From positions 7,626,001-7,690,000 of the forward strand of contig NZ_CP107935.1 in NCBI RefSeq assembly GCF_036038375.1: DNA of 64,000 nucleotides, in the 5' to 3' direction. The position numbers and the translations under genes were made by a program. The notes below the pieces were generated by a model, which was given only the letters and a program-made list of their open reading frames with translations, was not told the DNA's origin and searched no databases. The DNA is from Streptomyces sp. NBC_00414. GTDB lineage: Bacteria > Actinomycetota > Actinomycetes > Streptomycetales > Streptomycetaceae. Positions 49,454-58,728 of this stretch are shown piece by piece; positions within the stretch are counted from its first letter, which is position 1; every line of letters starts with the position of its first letter.

Positions 49454-50665
49454 ATGAAGACGATCGACGAACTTCTCTCCGAAGGGGTCGACGGCAAGCG
49501 GGTCTTCGTGCGCGCCGACCTGAACGTGCCGCTGGCCGACGGCCTCATCACCGACGACGGCCGCATCCGCGCCGTCCTGCCGACCGTCAAGGCCCTCGCC
49601 GGGGCCGGCGCCAAGGTGATCGTCGCCTCGCACCTGGGCCGCCCCAAGGGCACCCCGGACCCCGCCTTCTCGCTGCTGCCCGCCGCCGAGCGGCTCGGTG
49701 AACTCCTGGACGCGCCCGTCGCGTTCGCCCAGGACACCATCGGCCCCGCCGCCCACGACGCCGTGAACGGGCTGCAGCCCGGCCAGGTCGCGGTCATCGA
49801 GAACCTCCGCTTCAACGCCGGCGAGACGTCCAAGGACGACACCGAGCGCGGCGAGTTCGCCGACCGGCTGGCCGCCCTGGCCGATGTCTACGTGGGCGAC
49901 GGTTTCGGCGCCGTGCACCGCAAGCACGCCTCCGTCTTCGACCTCCCGGCCCGGCTGCCGCACTACGCCGGCTACCTCATCGCCACCGAGGTCGGCGTCC
50001 TGAAGAAGCTCACCGAGGACGTCGAGCGCCCCTACGTGGTCGCCCTCGGCGGCTCCAAGGTCTCCGACAAGCTCGCCGTCATCGACGAGCTGCTCGGCAA
50101 GGCCGACCGGCTGCTCATCGGCGGCGGCATGGCCTTCACCTTCCTCAAGGCCAAGGGGTACGAGATCGGTGCCTCCCTGGTCCAGGACGACCAGCTGCCG
50201 ACCGTCAAGGAGTACGTCGAGCGCGCCGAGAAGAACGGCGTCGAGCTGGTCGTGCCCGTCGACGTCGTGGTCGCGGCCGGTTTCCCCGACCTGAAGACCA
50301 AGGCGCCGTCCGACCCGTCCACCGTCGCCGCGGACGCCATCCCGGCCGACCGGATGGGTCTGGACATCGGCCCGGAGACCGGCGCCCTGTACGCCTCGAA
50401 GCTCGCCGACGCGGCCACCGTCTTCTGGAACGGCCCGATGGGCGTCTTCGAGCACCCCGACTACGCCGCGGGCACCAAGGCGGTCGCCCAGGCCCTGCTC
50501 GACTCACAGGCCTTCACTGTCGTCGGCGGTGGCGACTCCGCCGCGGCCGTCCGCATCCTGGGCTTCGACGAAAACGCATTCGGCCACATCTCGACCGGTG
50601 GCGGTGCCTCCCTCGAATACCTTGAGGGCAAGACGCTGCCCGGTCTCGCCGCACTGGAGGACTGA
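49454..50665 (+). CDS. pgk: Phosphoglycerate kinase
   Basis: A 403-residue enzyme that makes ATP from 1,3-bisphosphoglycerate. Signatures are VFVRADLNVPLADG, VIVASHLGRPKG, VIENLRFNAGE, FGAVHRKHASV and the nucleotide-binding VVGGGDSAAAVR. ATG 49454 has AGGAG 7 bases upstream; the longer open frame from 49376 would run through the gap-pgk hairpin. The tpiA start is 6 bp after the stop. Confidence 0.97.
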   Translation: MKTIDELLSEGVDGKRVFVRADLNVPLADGLITDDGRIRAVLPTVKALAGAGAKVIVASHLGRPKGTPDPAFSLLPAAERLGELLDAPVAFAQDTIGPAAHDAVNGLQPGQVAVIENLRFNAGETSKDDTERGEFADRLAALADVYVGDGFGAVHRKHASVFDLPARLPHYAGYLIATEVGVLKKLTEDVERPYVVALGGSKVSDKLAVIDELLGKADRLLIGGGMAFTFLKAKGYEIGASLVQDDQLPTVKEYVERAEKNGVELVVPVDVVVAAGFPDLKTKAPSDPSTVAADAIPADRMGLDIGPETGALYASKLADAATVFWNGPMGVFEHPDYAAGTKAVAQALLDSQAFTVVGGGDSAAAVRILGFDENAFGHISTGGGASLEYLEGKTLPGLAALED

Positions 50666-50671
50666 CCCCGC

Positions 50672-51448
50672 ATGACCACTCGCACGCCGCTGATGGCGGG
50701 CAACTGGAAGATGAACCTCAACCACCTTGAGGCCATCGCCCACGTCCAGAAGCTCGCGTTCGCCCTGGCCGACAAGGACTACGACGCCTGTGAGGTCGCG
50801 GTCCTGCCGCCCTTCACGGATCTGCGCTCGGTACAGACCCTGGTCGACGGCGACAAGCTCAAGATCAAGTACGGTGCCCAGGACCTCTCGGCGCACGACT
50901 CCGGCGCCTACACCGGCGAGATCTCCGGTTCGATGCTGGCCAAGCTCAAGTGCACCTACGTGGCGATCGGCCACTCCGAGCGCCGCCAGTACCACGCCGA
51001 GACCGACGAGATCGTCAACGCCAAGGTGAAGGCCGCCCACAGGCACGGCCTCACCCCGATCCTGTGTGTCGGCGAGGAACTGGAGGTCCGCGAGGCGGGC
51101 GACCACGTCACGCACACGCTCACCCAGGTCGAGGGCGGTCTCAAGGACGTCCCCGCCGATCAGGCCGAGTCGATCGTCATCGCGTACGAGCCCGTCTGGG
51201 CCATCGGCACCGGCAAGGTCTGCGGCGCCGACGACGCCCAGGAGGTCTGCGCGGCGATCCGCGGCAAGCTCGCCGAGCTGTACTCGCAGGAAGTCGCCGA
51301 CGCCGTCCGTATCCAGTACGGCGGCTCGGTGAAGTCCGGGAACGTCGCCGAGATCATGGCGAAGCCCGACATCGACGGCGCCCTCGTCGGTGGAGCGGCC
51401 CTGGACGCCGACGACTTCGTCAAGATCGTCCGGTTCCGCGACCAGTAG
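50672..51448 (+). CDS. tpiA: Triosephosphate isomerase
   Basis: A 258-residue TIM barrel that interconverts dihydroxyacetone phosphate and glyceraldehyde 3-phosphate. Catalytic residues are visible: Lys in MAGNWKMNLN, His in AIGHSERRQYH and Glu in AYEPVWAIGTGK, with the phosphate loop IQYGGSVKSGN near the C-terminus. It is probably translated from the same mRNA as pgk, given the 6-bp gap. Length is normal for the family. Confidence 0.97.
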   Translation: MTTRTPLMAGNWKMNLNHLEAIAHVQKLAFALADKDYDACEVAVLPPFTDLRSVQTLVDGDKLKIKYGAQDLSAHDSGAYTGEISGSMLAKLKCTYVAIGHSERRQYHAETDEIVNAKVKAAHRHGLTPILCVGEELEVREAGDHVTHTLTQVEGGLKDVPADQAESIVIAYEPVWAIGTGKVCGADDAQEVCAAIRGKLAELYSQEVADAVRIQYGGSVKSGNVAEIMAKPDIDGALVGGAALDADDFVKIVRFRDQ

Positions 51449-51601
51449 ACCGTGCTCCGGATGTGAAGCGCCGAGCTGCGAGTATGCGGTAGCGGTGTTA
51501 CGTCGTACCCTTGCGGGGGCCGGGCGGCTTCGTACCTGAAGCACCGGCCCCCGTCGTCGTCCAAGACTCGTCCGTCCAAGTCCGAGGAAGTTGGTCCAGC
51601 C

Positions 51602-51838
51602 GTGGTTATGGGGTTCTCGATCGCCCTGATCGTCTTCAGCCTGTTGCTGATGCTGCTGGTGCTGATGCACAAGGGGAAGGGCGGCGGCCTGTCCGACATG
51701 TTCGGCGGCGGCATGCAGTCGTCCGTCGGTGGCTCCTCGGTCGCCGAGCGCAACCTCGACCGCATCACCCTGGTAGTCGGTTTGCTGTGGTTCGCCTGCA
51801 TTGTGGTGCTGGGCATCCTGATGAAGGTCAACAACTGA
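51602..51838 (+). CDS. secG: Preprotein translocase subunit SecG
   Basis: A 78-residue membrane protein with two helices (SIALIVFSLLLMLLVLM and ITLVVGLLWFACIVVLGIL) separated by the conserved loop HKGKGGGLSDMFGGGMQ. SecG assists SecYE in protein export. GTG 51602 and ATG 51608 are both plausible starts. It follows tpiA by 153 bp, as in other actinobacteria, and may share the glycolytic transcript. Confidence 0.95.
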   Translation: MVMGFSIALIVFSLLLMLLVLMHKGKGGGLSDMFGGGMQSSVGGSSVAERNLDRITLVVGLLWFACIVVLGILMKVNN

Positions 51839-51899
51839 TCACCGGCCGACATCGGCACGGCAGCACAAACGCACATTACGCAAGCACATTCCGCACGTA

Positions 51900-51948
51900 A
51901 GGCCCCATGTCCGGTACGCGCCCGCAGGCGCGGCCTATCATGGGGCTT
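51900..51948 (+). terminator. Terminator after secG
   Basis: A GCCCCATG/CATGGGGC stem plus flanking pairs (about 10 bp), with an inner GCGCC/GGCGC hairpin, 62 bp after the secG stop. Confidence 0.7.
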
Positions 51949-52002
51949 GCGTCTGTGCGCGGGGGTGTAACTCCTATCACTGGACGCGCGTTGGGCCTTA
52001 CG

Positions 52003-52008
52003 TAGACT
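52003..52008 (+). promoter_or_regulatory. Likely -10 element of rbpA
   Basis: TAGACT at 52003-52008 is preceded at 16 bp by TGGACG (51981-51986), a plausible vegetative promoter. The leader of about 65 bases ends in a GGGAG ribosome site 8 bases before GTG 52075. No clear SigR-type promoter is seen. Confidence 0.4.
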
Positions 52009-52074
52009 GAGGCGCCCGCAGCGAAGCGTCACGCCGACTCGCTTCGCGGCACCATCACGCAGGGAGTTACGACC

Positions 52075-52410
52075 GTGGCAAGTGGCAACGCGATCCGAGG
52101 AAGCCGGGTCGGGGCGGGGCCGATGGGCGAGGCCGAGCGCGGCGAGTCCGCGCCCCGGCTGCGCATCTCCTTCTGGTGCTCCAACGGGCACGAGACGCAG
52201 CCCAGCTTCGCCAGCGACGCGCAGGTCCCCGACACCTGGGACTGCCCCCGCTGCGGCTTTCCCGCCGGACAGGACCGGGACAACCCGCCGGACCCGCCGC
52301 GCACCGAGCCGTACAAGACGCACCTCGCGTATGTACGGGAGCGGCGCAGCGACGCGGACGGCGAGGCGATCCTCGCCGAGGCGCTCGCCAAGCTGCGGGG
52401 CGAGATCTAG
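52075..52410 (+). CDS. rbpA: RNA polymerase-binding protein RbpA
   Basis: A 111-residue actinobacterial RNA polymerase regulator that binds the principal sigma factor and stabilises the open complex. The zinc site is formed by Cys35 and His39 in FWCSNGHETQ and Cys57 and Cys60 in WDCPRCGF. The C-terminal sigma-interaction helix is EAILAEALAKLRGEI, preceded by the basic linker TEPYKTHLAYVRERRSD. GTG 52075 has GGGAG at good spacing. It is monocistronic with a strong terminator. Confidence 0.97.
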   Translation: MASGNAIRGSRVGAGPMGEAERGESAPRLRISFWCSNGHETQPSFASDAQVPDTWDCPRCGFPAGQDRDNPPDPPRTEPYKTHLAYVRERRSDADGEAILAEALAKLRGEI

Positions 52411-52438
52411 GAGCGGGGCGACATCCAGGAGTTGTGAG

Positions 52439-52475
52439 CCGGCCGGGCACCGAAAGGTGTCCGGCCGGTCTTTTT
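52439..52475 (+). terminator. Rho-independent terminator after rbpA
   Basis: A 13-bp stem (one G-U pair) capped by a GAAA tetraloop (52452-52455) and followed by TCTTTTT. A U-tract of this kind is uncommon in Streptomyces, so this is an unusually classical terminator. Confidence 0.93.
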
Positions 52476-52692
52476 CCTGTGCCCGTACGTGATGTCGGGC
52501 GGCGTATTTTTTGTACGCCCGGGGGTGAGCAGCTTCTCCGCCGCCGTACTGACACCTGTGGGCGAACCTGACGTATCTGTTGTTGAACCGGACGACGGTG
52601 CGACGACAGCTCCCGTCACCCTGATCAATTAGGTTGGGACCGGTAGCGGGGCAAGGTACGCAGCACAGGCAGGAAAGAGGCGGAAGTCCGAG

Positions 52693-54348
52693 ATGAACGC
52701 AGAAAGCCGTACCAGGCTCAACCAGACACCCGAGTGGACCGCTCTGGCCGAGCACCGGGAGGAGCTCGCGGAGACACACCTGCGCGAGCTGTTCGAACGG
52801 AACCCGGGACGCGGCGCCGCATACACGCTGCGGGTCGGCGATCTGCACGTCGACCACTCCAAGCACCTGGTCACCGACCGGACGCTGCAGCTGCTGCGTG
52901 AGCTGGCCGTGGCGACGGACGTGTTCGGTCTGCGAGACGCGATGTTCCGCGGCGAGCGGATCAACGTCACCGAGGACCGGGCGGTCCTGCACACCGCGCT
53001 GCGCGCTCCGCGTGACGCGGTGATCGAGGTCGACGGCGAGAACGTCGTACCGGCCGTGCACGCGGTCCTCGACAAGATGTCCGGCTTCTCCGAGCGGGTC
53101 CGCTCGGGCGAGTGGACCGGGCACACCGGTAAGCGCATCAAGAACGTGGTCAACATCGGTATCGGCGGCTCCGACCTGGGCCCGGCGATGGCGTACGAGG
53201 TGCTGCGGTCCTTCACCGACCGGGATCTGACGGTCCGTTTCGTGTCGAACGTCGACGGGGCCGACCTGCACGAGGCCGTGCGGGACCTGGACCCGGCCGA
53301 GACGCTGTTCATCATCGCCTCGAAGACCTTCACCACCATCGAGACGATCACCAACGCGACCTCGGCGCGCGACTGGCTGCTGACCGAGCTGAAGGCCGGT
53401 CAGGAGGCCGTCGCCAAGCACTTCGTGGCGCTGTCGACGAACGCGGAGAAGGTCGCGGACTTCGGTATCGACACGGCCAACATGTTCGAGTTCTGGGACT
53501 GGGTCGGCGGGCGTTACTCGTTCGACTCCGCGATCGGTCTGTCCCTGATGCTCGCGATCGGCCCGGACCGCTTCCGGGAGATGCTCGACGGCTTCCACCT
53601 CGTCGACGAGCACTTCCGCACCGCGCCCGCCGAGTCCAATGTGCCCTTGCTGCTCGGCCTGCTGGGCGTCTGGTACGGCAACTTCTTCGACGCCCAGTCG
53701 CACGCGGTCCTGCCGTACTCGCACTACCTGTCGAAGTTCACCGCCTACCTCCAGCAGCTCGACATGGAGTCCAACGGCAAGTCCGTGGACCGTGACGGGA
53801 ATCCGGTGGACTGGCAGACCGGACCGGTCGTGTGGGGCACCCCCGGCACCAACGGGCAGCACGCCTACTACCAGTTGATCCACCAGGGCACGAAGGTCAT
53901 CCCGGCGGACTTCATCGGCTTCGCCGAGCCGGTCGCCGAACTGAGCGACGGGCTCAAGGCGCAGCACGACCTGCTGATGGCCAACTTCTTCGCGCAGACG
54001 CAGGCGCTGGCCTTCGGCAGGACGCCGGACGAGGTGCGGGCGGAGGGAGTGCCCGAGGAACTGGTGCCGCACAAGACGTTCCAGGGCAACCACCCGACGA
54101 CCACGATCCTCGCCCGCGAGCTGACCCCCTCGGTCCTCGGCCAGCTGATCGCCCTCTACGAGCACAAGGTGTTCGTGCAGGGCGCGATCTGGCACATCGA
54201 CTCCTTCGACCAGTGGGGCGTCGAACTCGGCAAGGTCCTCGCCAAGCGCGTCGAACCCGCCCTCACCGAGGGCGCCGAGGTGCCGGGCCTGGACGAGTCC
54301 ACCAAGGCGCTCGTGGCCAAGTACCGGGAACTGCGCGGCCGCAAGTAG
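52693..54348 (+). CDS. pgi: Glucose-6-phosphate isomerase
   Basis: A 551-residue enzyme that interconverts glucose 6-phosphate and fructose 6-phosphate. Motifs are VNIGIGGSDLGPAMAYE, FIIASKTFTTIETITNA (phosphate site), WDWVGGRYSFDSAIGLS, LPYSHYLSKFTAYLQQLDME and FQGNHPTTTILAREL near the C-terminus. The length fits bacterial Pgi of the large type. ATG 52693 lies 12 bp after a GGAAAGAGG stretch. It is monocistronic. With gap, pgk and tpiA it gives the window four glycolytic steps. Confidence 0.97.
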   Translation: MNAESRTRLNQTPEWTALAEHREELAETHLRELFERNPGRGAAYTLRVGDLHVDHSKHLVTDRTLQLLRELAVATDVFGLRDAMFRGERINVTEDRAVLHTALRAPRDAVIEVDGENVVPAVHAVLDKMSGFSERVRSGEWTGHTGKRIKNVVNIGIGGSDLGPAMAYEVLRSFTDRDLTVRFVSNVDGADLHEAVRDLDPAETLFIIASKTFTTIETITNATSARDWLLTELKAGQEAVAKHFVALSTNAEKVADFGIDTANMFEFWDWVGGRYSFDSAIGLSLMLAIGPDRFREMLDGFHLVDEHFRTAPAESNVPLLLGLLGVWYGNFFDAQSHAVLPYSHYLSKFTAYLQQLDMESNGKSVDRDGNPVDWQTGPVVWGTPGTNGQHAYYQLIHQGTKVIPADFIGFAEPVAELSDGLKAQHDLLMANFFAQTQALAFGRTPDEVRAEGVPEELVPHKTFQGNHPTTTILARELTPSVLGQLIALYEHKVFVQGAIWHIDSFDQWGVELGKVLAKRVEPALTEGAEVPGLDESTKALVAKYRELRGRK

Positions 54349-54406
54349 TCCACGGCAGGCCGGAGATCGTGCGCCGGCGGCCGGTCGTGCAGTAGTCGTG
54401 TGGGTC

Positions 54407-54440
54407 GGGAGGTGATCGGCGGAATCGCCGATCACCTCCC
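54407..54440 (+). terminator. Terminator after pgi
   Basis: A perfect 15-bp stem (GGGAGGTGATCGGCG with its complement) and a GAAT loop, 58 bp after pgi. TAGAAT follows at 54442 and could be the -10 box of the next gene. Confidence 0.88.
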
Positions 54441-54487
54441 GTAGAATTCCGGGCGATCACTGCGTCGAGGGCTCGGGGGAGCTGCAC

Positions 54488-55471
54488 ATGGCTGGTTCGC
54501 GCGGAAGATGGCTGAGCGGCAAGCTCTCGATGGCGTCGATTCTGCAGCCCAAGGCCGTGGCGCAGGCGGTGTTCCACCCGGTGTGGATCCCGCCGGCGGT
54601 CGATCCCTCGGTGGAGCGGCTCAAGCGGGTGCGCGTAGTCGCCGGAGCCGTCGCGGCATTCGGCGTCTACACGTTCGTGGAGGGCAGGTTCGACTTCACG
54701 GAAGTACTTGAGAACATCGTGACGGCGGCCCTGGTCCTGCTGTTCATCACCCCGCTGACGGTGGGCGTGATGCTCTTCGTCTGGCGGCGCACCGGCAGGA
54801 TCCGCGAGCTGCGCGGGGCCCTGTTCAACTCGCTCAAGCTGCTGCTGCTCTTCATCGGCATGGTCGTCGGTACGGTCCTGCTGTGGCAGCTGTCGATGGG
54901 GCTCGGCGGTATCGCGCTGGCGGTGCTCGGCCTGATCGCGATGTGGCTGACCGGCTTCCTGATGTACGGCGCCGTACAGCTGTCGGGCAACTTCTTCGGT
55001 TCCGCCGCCGTGCACCGCGGCTTGCCGCCGCTGCTCGCCACGGTGACGACCTGGCTGATGGCCATTCCCGACCTGGTCACCGGTGACCTGCACGGGCTCA
55101 GCTTCAAGATGGGGATCTTCTTCATCCTGGGGGCCCCGCTGGCGGTCACGGCCATCGCCGCCCTGGAGACGCTCCGGCTCCGCCGCCACCACGGCATCCG
55201 GCTGAGCGCGCACCCCGCGACACTCCCGCCCCCACGGCCGTACGCACCGAACGCGCCGAACCCCGGATTCGTACCGCCTCAGGGCGCCACGTACCCGCCG
55301 CCGGGCCAGCCGTACGCGCCACCGCCGGGTCAGCCGTACGCGCCGCCGGGTCAGCCGTACCCGCCGGGCAACGGCGTCCCGTATCCGCCGTACGGCCAGG
55401 GAAATCCGTACGGCCAAGGAAATCCCTACGGGCCGCCGCCCCCGCAGCCGCAGCCTCCGTACCGGTCCTGA
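54488..55471 (+). CDS. Membrane protein with Pro/Tyr/Gly-rich C-terminal repeats
   Basis: A 327-residue protein with about six predicted helices between residues 45 and 235 (for example VTAALVLLFITPLTVGVMLFV, split over positions 78-98, and GIALAVLGLIAMWLTGFLMY). The last 90 residues are a hydrophilic tail with repeats of GQPYAPP and GNPYGQ. The membrane part belongs to no family I know. Proline-rich tails of this kind often sit in the cytoplasm and bind other proteins. ATG 54488 has GGGGGAG upstream. Function unknown. Confidence 0.75.
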   Translation: MAGSRGRWLSGKLSMASILQPKAVAQAVFHPVWIPPAVDPSVERLKRVRVVAGAVAAFGVYTFVEGRFDFTEVLENIVTAALVLLFITPLTVGVMLFVWRRTGRIRELRGALFNSLKLLLLFIGMVVGTVLLWQLSMGLGGIALAVLGLIAMWLTGFLMYGAVQLSGNFFGSAAVHRGLPPLLATVTTWLMAIPDLVTGDLHGLSFKMGIFFILGAPLAVTAIAALETLRLRRHHGIRLSAHPATLPPPRPYAPNAPNPGFVPPQGATYPPPGQPYAPPPGQPYAPPGQPYPPGNGVPYPPYGQGNPYGQGNPYGPPPPQPQPPYRS

Positions 55472-55492
55472 CCCCGCTCAGGGCACTCCCGC

Positions 55493-57847
55493 TCAGGCCA
55501 CCGCGCTCAGTGTGTCCGCGAGTCGGCGGCGGGCCGACCGGGACGCGGGCAGGGCGGCGAGCGCGGCGGCGCCGAGCACGGCGGCCGTCGCGAAGAGCGC
55601 CAGGAGCACGGGGGACGGGCCTTGGGCGATCCCGGCGCCGATGCCGCTCGACCTGCCCTGGGCGTCGATCAGCCAGTGCGCGAGCGGCACCCCCAGGGCC
55701 GTGCCGACGACGGCCGCGGCCAGTGCCGTGCACCCGGTGGCCGTCATCGTGATCGCGGTGATCTCCCGCGGGGTCAGCCCGATCGCCCTCAGCGCCAGCA
55801 GATCCCGCTCGCCCTCGCGCACGGTCCCGCCGATCGCGGTGAGCAGCTCGATGAGGCCGATCAGGGCCAGCACGGCGATGAGCCCGACGACGACCCCGCG
55901 CAGCGGCGAGAGCCCGTCGGCCGGGTTCGGCATGGCGTGCGCGCTGATGTTCCCGTGCGCGGCCTCCGTCAGGTCGGCGCCCACCTGCCGGGGGTCGGCG
56001 CCGGGACGCAGCTGGAGCTGGTAGAGCGCCGCTTCGAGCCCAGGGTCGTTCTCCCGGAGGGTGTCGAGCGAGGTGGAGATGACCCGGCCGCCGTTCTCCG
56101 GCTCGATGCTGCGGCCGACGATGTGCAGGATCTGCGGCTGCGCGCCGACCGTCATCCGCACCCAGTCCCCGACCCGCACGTCCAGCAGGTCGAGCAGCCC
56201 CTGACCGGCCACCGCCTCGTCGGGCCCCCGCGCGGGACGGCCCTCGGCCACCGTGAACGGGTAGGGATCCTCGCGGGTGCCGAGCCCACGCAACGCGATC
56301 GTGCCCGTCTGGCCCGGGACCAGCGCGGCCACCTCGACGCCCGGATGCACGGCGGCGACCTGTGGATCGCGGGCCAGCAGGGCCCGTACGTCCGGGTCGG
56401 CCAGGGAGTCGTCCGCCCGGACGGTGAGGGCGGCCGCGAGGCCGATCCGGTCCGGGCTGCTCCGGAAGTGGTCGATGGTGGTCCAGGCGCTCATGGCCAC
56501 GACGATCAGCAGCAGCGGCAGTGCCAGCCGGGCCACCGCGGCCAGTGAGCGCGGCCGGCGGGCGAACGCCTTGTGCCAGCCCAGGACCAGCGCCGACGGC
56601 AGCCGCAGTCCGAGCGCCCCGCGGGACAGGCCGGACAGCCGGCCGCCCAGCGGTGCCGCGGCCCGCAGCCCCGGCACCGGAGGCACCTGGCCGGCGCGCC
56701 AGGCCGCGAGTCCGGTGGTCGCGGCGATGAACAGCACCGCGGCCGCGGGTATCCCGAGGAGTGCCGCCGTATGCCCCGGAAGCCCCTGCCACACGCCGAC
56801 CGCGTCCCCGAGACGCCCCGGTGTCCGGCTGCCCAGGGCCTGGGTGAGGGTCGCGGCGAGCACGGCGCCGAGGAGCGCGAACGCCACGTGCTGGAGCAGG
56901 AAGATCCGCACCACCTGGCCCGGGGTGAAACCGATCGCCTTCAGCACGGAGATGTCCCGCAGATGGCCGCGGATACGGGTACCGATCGCGCCGTGCACGG
57001 CGAGCGCGGCGGCCAGCAGGGCCGCCAGACCGAACAGGCCGAGCACCTGGCCGAGCAGCCGGTTGCCGCCCTGGGCCTCGGCCCGGGCCTGCTGCCAGCT
57101 GGAGACGTCGGTGACCGCCTTGGCGCCGAGGAGGGTGACGGCGCGCTGGACGGCGTAGTCCGTGTCGCCGGGGTCGGTCAGCCGCAGTCCGGCGACCTGG
57201 CCGCCGCGCGCGTCGGTGTGCCGCACGGCGTCGGGCAGCGCCCATACGAGGCCCGGCCGTTCGCCGGGGCTGTAGCGGGGTTCGGCGCTGTCCGCGATGC
57301 CGAGGACGGTCAGGGTCCTGGATCCCGTCGCCGCCCTTCCGGCGTTGTCTCCGGCCTTCCCGGTCTTGTTATCGGCCTTCCCGGTGGTGCCCGGCACGGT
57401 GAGGGTGTCCCCGGGCTCGGCCCACAGCGCCCGGGCGAGACCGCTCTCCAGCACCACCCCGTCCGGGACGCGGGAGTCGAGCCAGCGGCCGGAGGCGAGC
57501 AGCGGACGGCCGGTCGCGGGCCGGTCGACGGTGCCGCGCAGTTCGACGGAGGCGCGGGTGCCGCGCGAGGCGACCGTCGTGGCGGCGGTGGGATACGGAC
57601 CGGCGACGGACGCGACCCCGTCCAGCTCGGTCAGTCTGCCCGCGTCGGCCGACGGGCCGGTGTGGATCCACACGTGCGCCCCCTGCGACTGGGTGAAGAC
57701 GCGCTGCCAGGGGTTGGTCGCGTACCCGAAGAGCGCCGTGGCCAGCAGCAGCGAGGCGACGATCCCGGCGGTGGCGAGCACGATGAACAGTGCCTCGCCA
57801 CGATGCGAGCGAAGATCGGCGTGCGCCCAGCGCAGGGTGGCCCGCAC
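55493..57847 (-). CDS. FtsX-family ABC transporter permease
   Basis: A 784-residue permease with two FtsX core domains. It opens with one helix (EALFIVLATAGIVASLLLA) and a large extracytoplasmic region (about 45-260). Three helices follow (GLFGLAALLAAALAVHGAI and others), with the cytoplasmic coupling segment RDISVLKAIGFTPGQVV. A central helix (LALPLLLIVVAMSAWTTI) begins the second unit, which ends with three more helices and the segment RDLLALRAIGLTPREIT. Such permeases work with LolD/MacB-type ATPases to move lipids, peptides or drugs. GTG 57847 is the start. The partner ATPase is encoded 74 bp upstream. Confidence 0.88.
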   Translation of the reverse strand: MRATLRWAHADLRSHRGEALFIVLATAGIVASLLLATALFGYATNPWQRVFTQSQGAHVWIHTGPSADAGRLTELDGVASVAGPYPTAATTVASRGTRASVELRGTVDRPATGRPLLASGRWLDSRVPDGVVLESGLARALWAEPGDTLTVPGTTGKADNKTGKAGDNAGRAATGSRTLTVLGIADSAEPRYSPGERPGLVWALPDAVRHTDARGGQVAGLRLTDPGDTDYAVQRAVTLLGAKAVTDVSSWQQARAEAQGGNRLLGQVLGLFGLAALLAAALAVHGAIGTRIRGHLRDISVLKAIGFTPGQVVRIFLLQHVAFALLGAVLAATLTQALGSRTPGRLGDAVGVWQGLPGHTAALLGIPAAAVLFIAATTGLAAWRAGQVPPVPGLRAAAPLGGRLSGLSRGALGLRLPSALVLGWHKAFARRPRSLAAVARLALPLLLIVVAMSAWTTIDHFRSSPDRIGLAAALTVRADDSLADPDVRALLARDPQVAAVHPGVEVAALVPGQTGTIALRGLGTREDPYPFTVAEGRPARGPDEAVAGQGLLDLLDVRVGDWVRMTVGAQPQILHIVGRSIEPENGGRVISTSLDTLRENDPGLEAALYQLQLRPGADPRQVGADLTEAAHGNISAHAMPNPADGLSPLRGVVVGLIAVLALIGLIELLTAIGGTVREGERDLLALRAIGLTPREITAITMTATGCTALAAAVVGTALGVPLAHWLIDAQGRSSGIGAGIAQGPSPVLLALFATAAVLGAAALAALPASRSARRRLADTLSAVA

Positions 57848-57921
57848 GCCGCCTCAGCCTCTCGGCTCGTGGACGCGGTACAGGACCCGGGGGGCCTTCG
57901 GCAGGGGCTCGCGCACGCCGC

Positions 57922-58728
57922 TCAGTCCCTCAGTTCCAGCACGCCGGATATGCCCGTGCCGCGGGCGGGCGCGGTGTCGAGGACCGCGTCGTCGGCGATC
58001 CGGCCGTCGAAGAAGCTGATCACCCGGTCCGCGGCGCTCGCCAGCCGTGCGTCGTGCGTGACCAGCACGATCGTCTGCCCGCGCTGGTGGAACCGGGTCA
58101 GCAGCCGGGTCACCTCGCGGGTGCCCCTGCTGTCGAGGCTGCCCGCGGGCTCGTCGGCCAGCAGCAGCTGCGGGTGGTTGACCAGGGCGCGGGCCAGCGC
58201 GACACGCTGCTGCTCGCCGCCGGACAGCTCGCCCGGCATGCTGCGCTCCTTGCCCGCGAGGCCCAGCTCGTCGAGGAGCAGCTCACGCTCGGCGCGCGCC
58301 TGCCTGGGGGAGAGGCCGGCGAGCAGGGCGGGCAGCTCGACGTTGTCGGCGACCGACAGGTTCGAGACCAGGTTGAAGAACTGGAAGACGATGCCGATAC
58401 GGCGCCGGCGCTCGACCGCCCAGCGCGCCTCGCCGTACGCGTCCGTGCACTCGCCGTCCAGCCACAGGCTGCCGGAACCCGGCCGCTGGAGCCCGCCGAG
58501 CAGATGCAGCAGCGTCGACTTGCCCGCGCCGGACGGCCCGGTGACGGCCACGAACTCGCCCTGCCGTACGGAGAGGTCCACGCCCCGTACGGCGTGCGCG
58601 GGGGCGCCCTCGCCGTAGTGGGTCTTGACCAGGCCCTCGGCCCGCAGGAGCGGGGTGTCCTCGGCGTCCGGCGAGGGCGTGGTGCCGGGAGCGGTACGGG
58701 ACGCGGCGCGGGGAGTGGCGCGGTTCAT
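57922..58728 (-). CDS. LolD/MacB-type ABC transporter ATP-binding protein
   Basis: A 268-residue ATPase: Walker A GPSGAGKST, Q-loop VFQFFNLVSNLSVADNVELP (the pattern of the LolD/MacB group), signature LSGGEQQR, Walker B LLLADEPAGSLD and switch His in VLVTHDARLA. The C-terminal ~25 residues are a variable tail. ATG 58728 overlaps the stop of the PadR gene by 4 bases. It powers the FtsX-type permease encoded downstream. Confidence 0.94.
   Translation of the reverse strand: MNRATPRAASRTAPGTTPSPDAEDTPLLRAEGLVKTHYGEGAPAHAVRGVDLSVRQGEFVAVTGPSGAGKSTLLHLLGGLQRPGSGSLWLDGECTDAYGEARWAVERRRRIGIVFQFFNLVSNLSVADNVELPALLAGLSPRQARAERELLLDELGLAGKERSMPGELSGGEQQRVALARALVNHPQLLLADEPAGSLDSRGTREVTRLLTRFHQRGQTIVLVTHDARLASAADRVISFFDGRIADDAVLDTAPARGTGISGVLELRD

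Noticed and set aside
52613..52635. CCGTCACCC-N8-TAGGTT before pgi as another PafBC-type promoter
   Set aside because: Only four of nine positions of the upstream box match. The geometry alone is not enough.
51160..54435. 1091-codon open frame on the minus strand across tpiA, secG, rbpA and pgi
   Set aside because: It spans four real genes and their intergenic regions on the opposite strand, so it is a compositional artefact.
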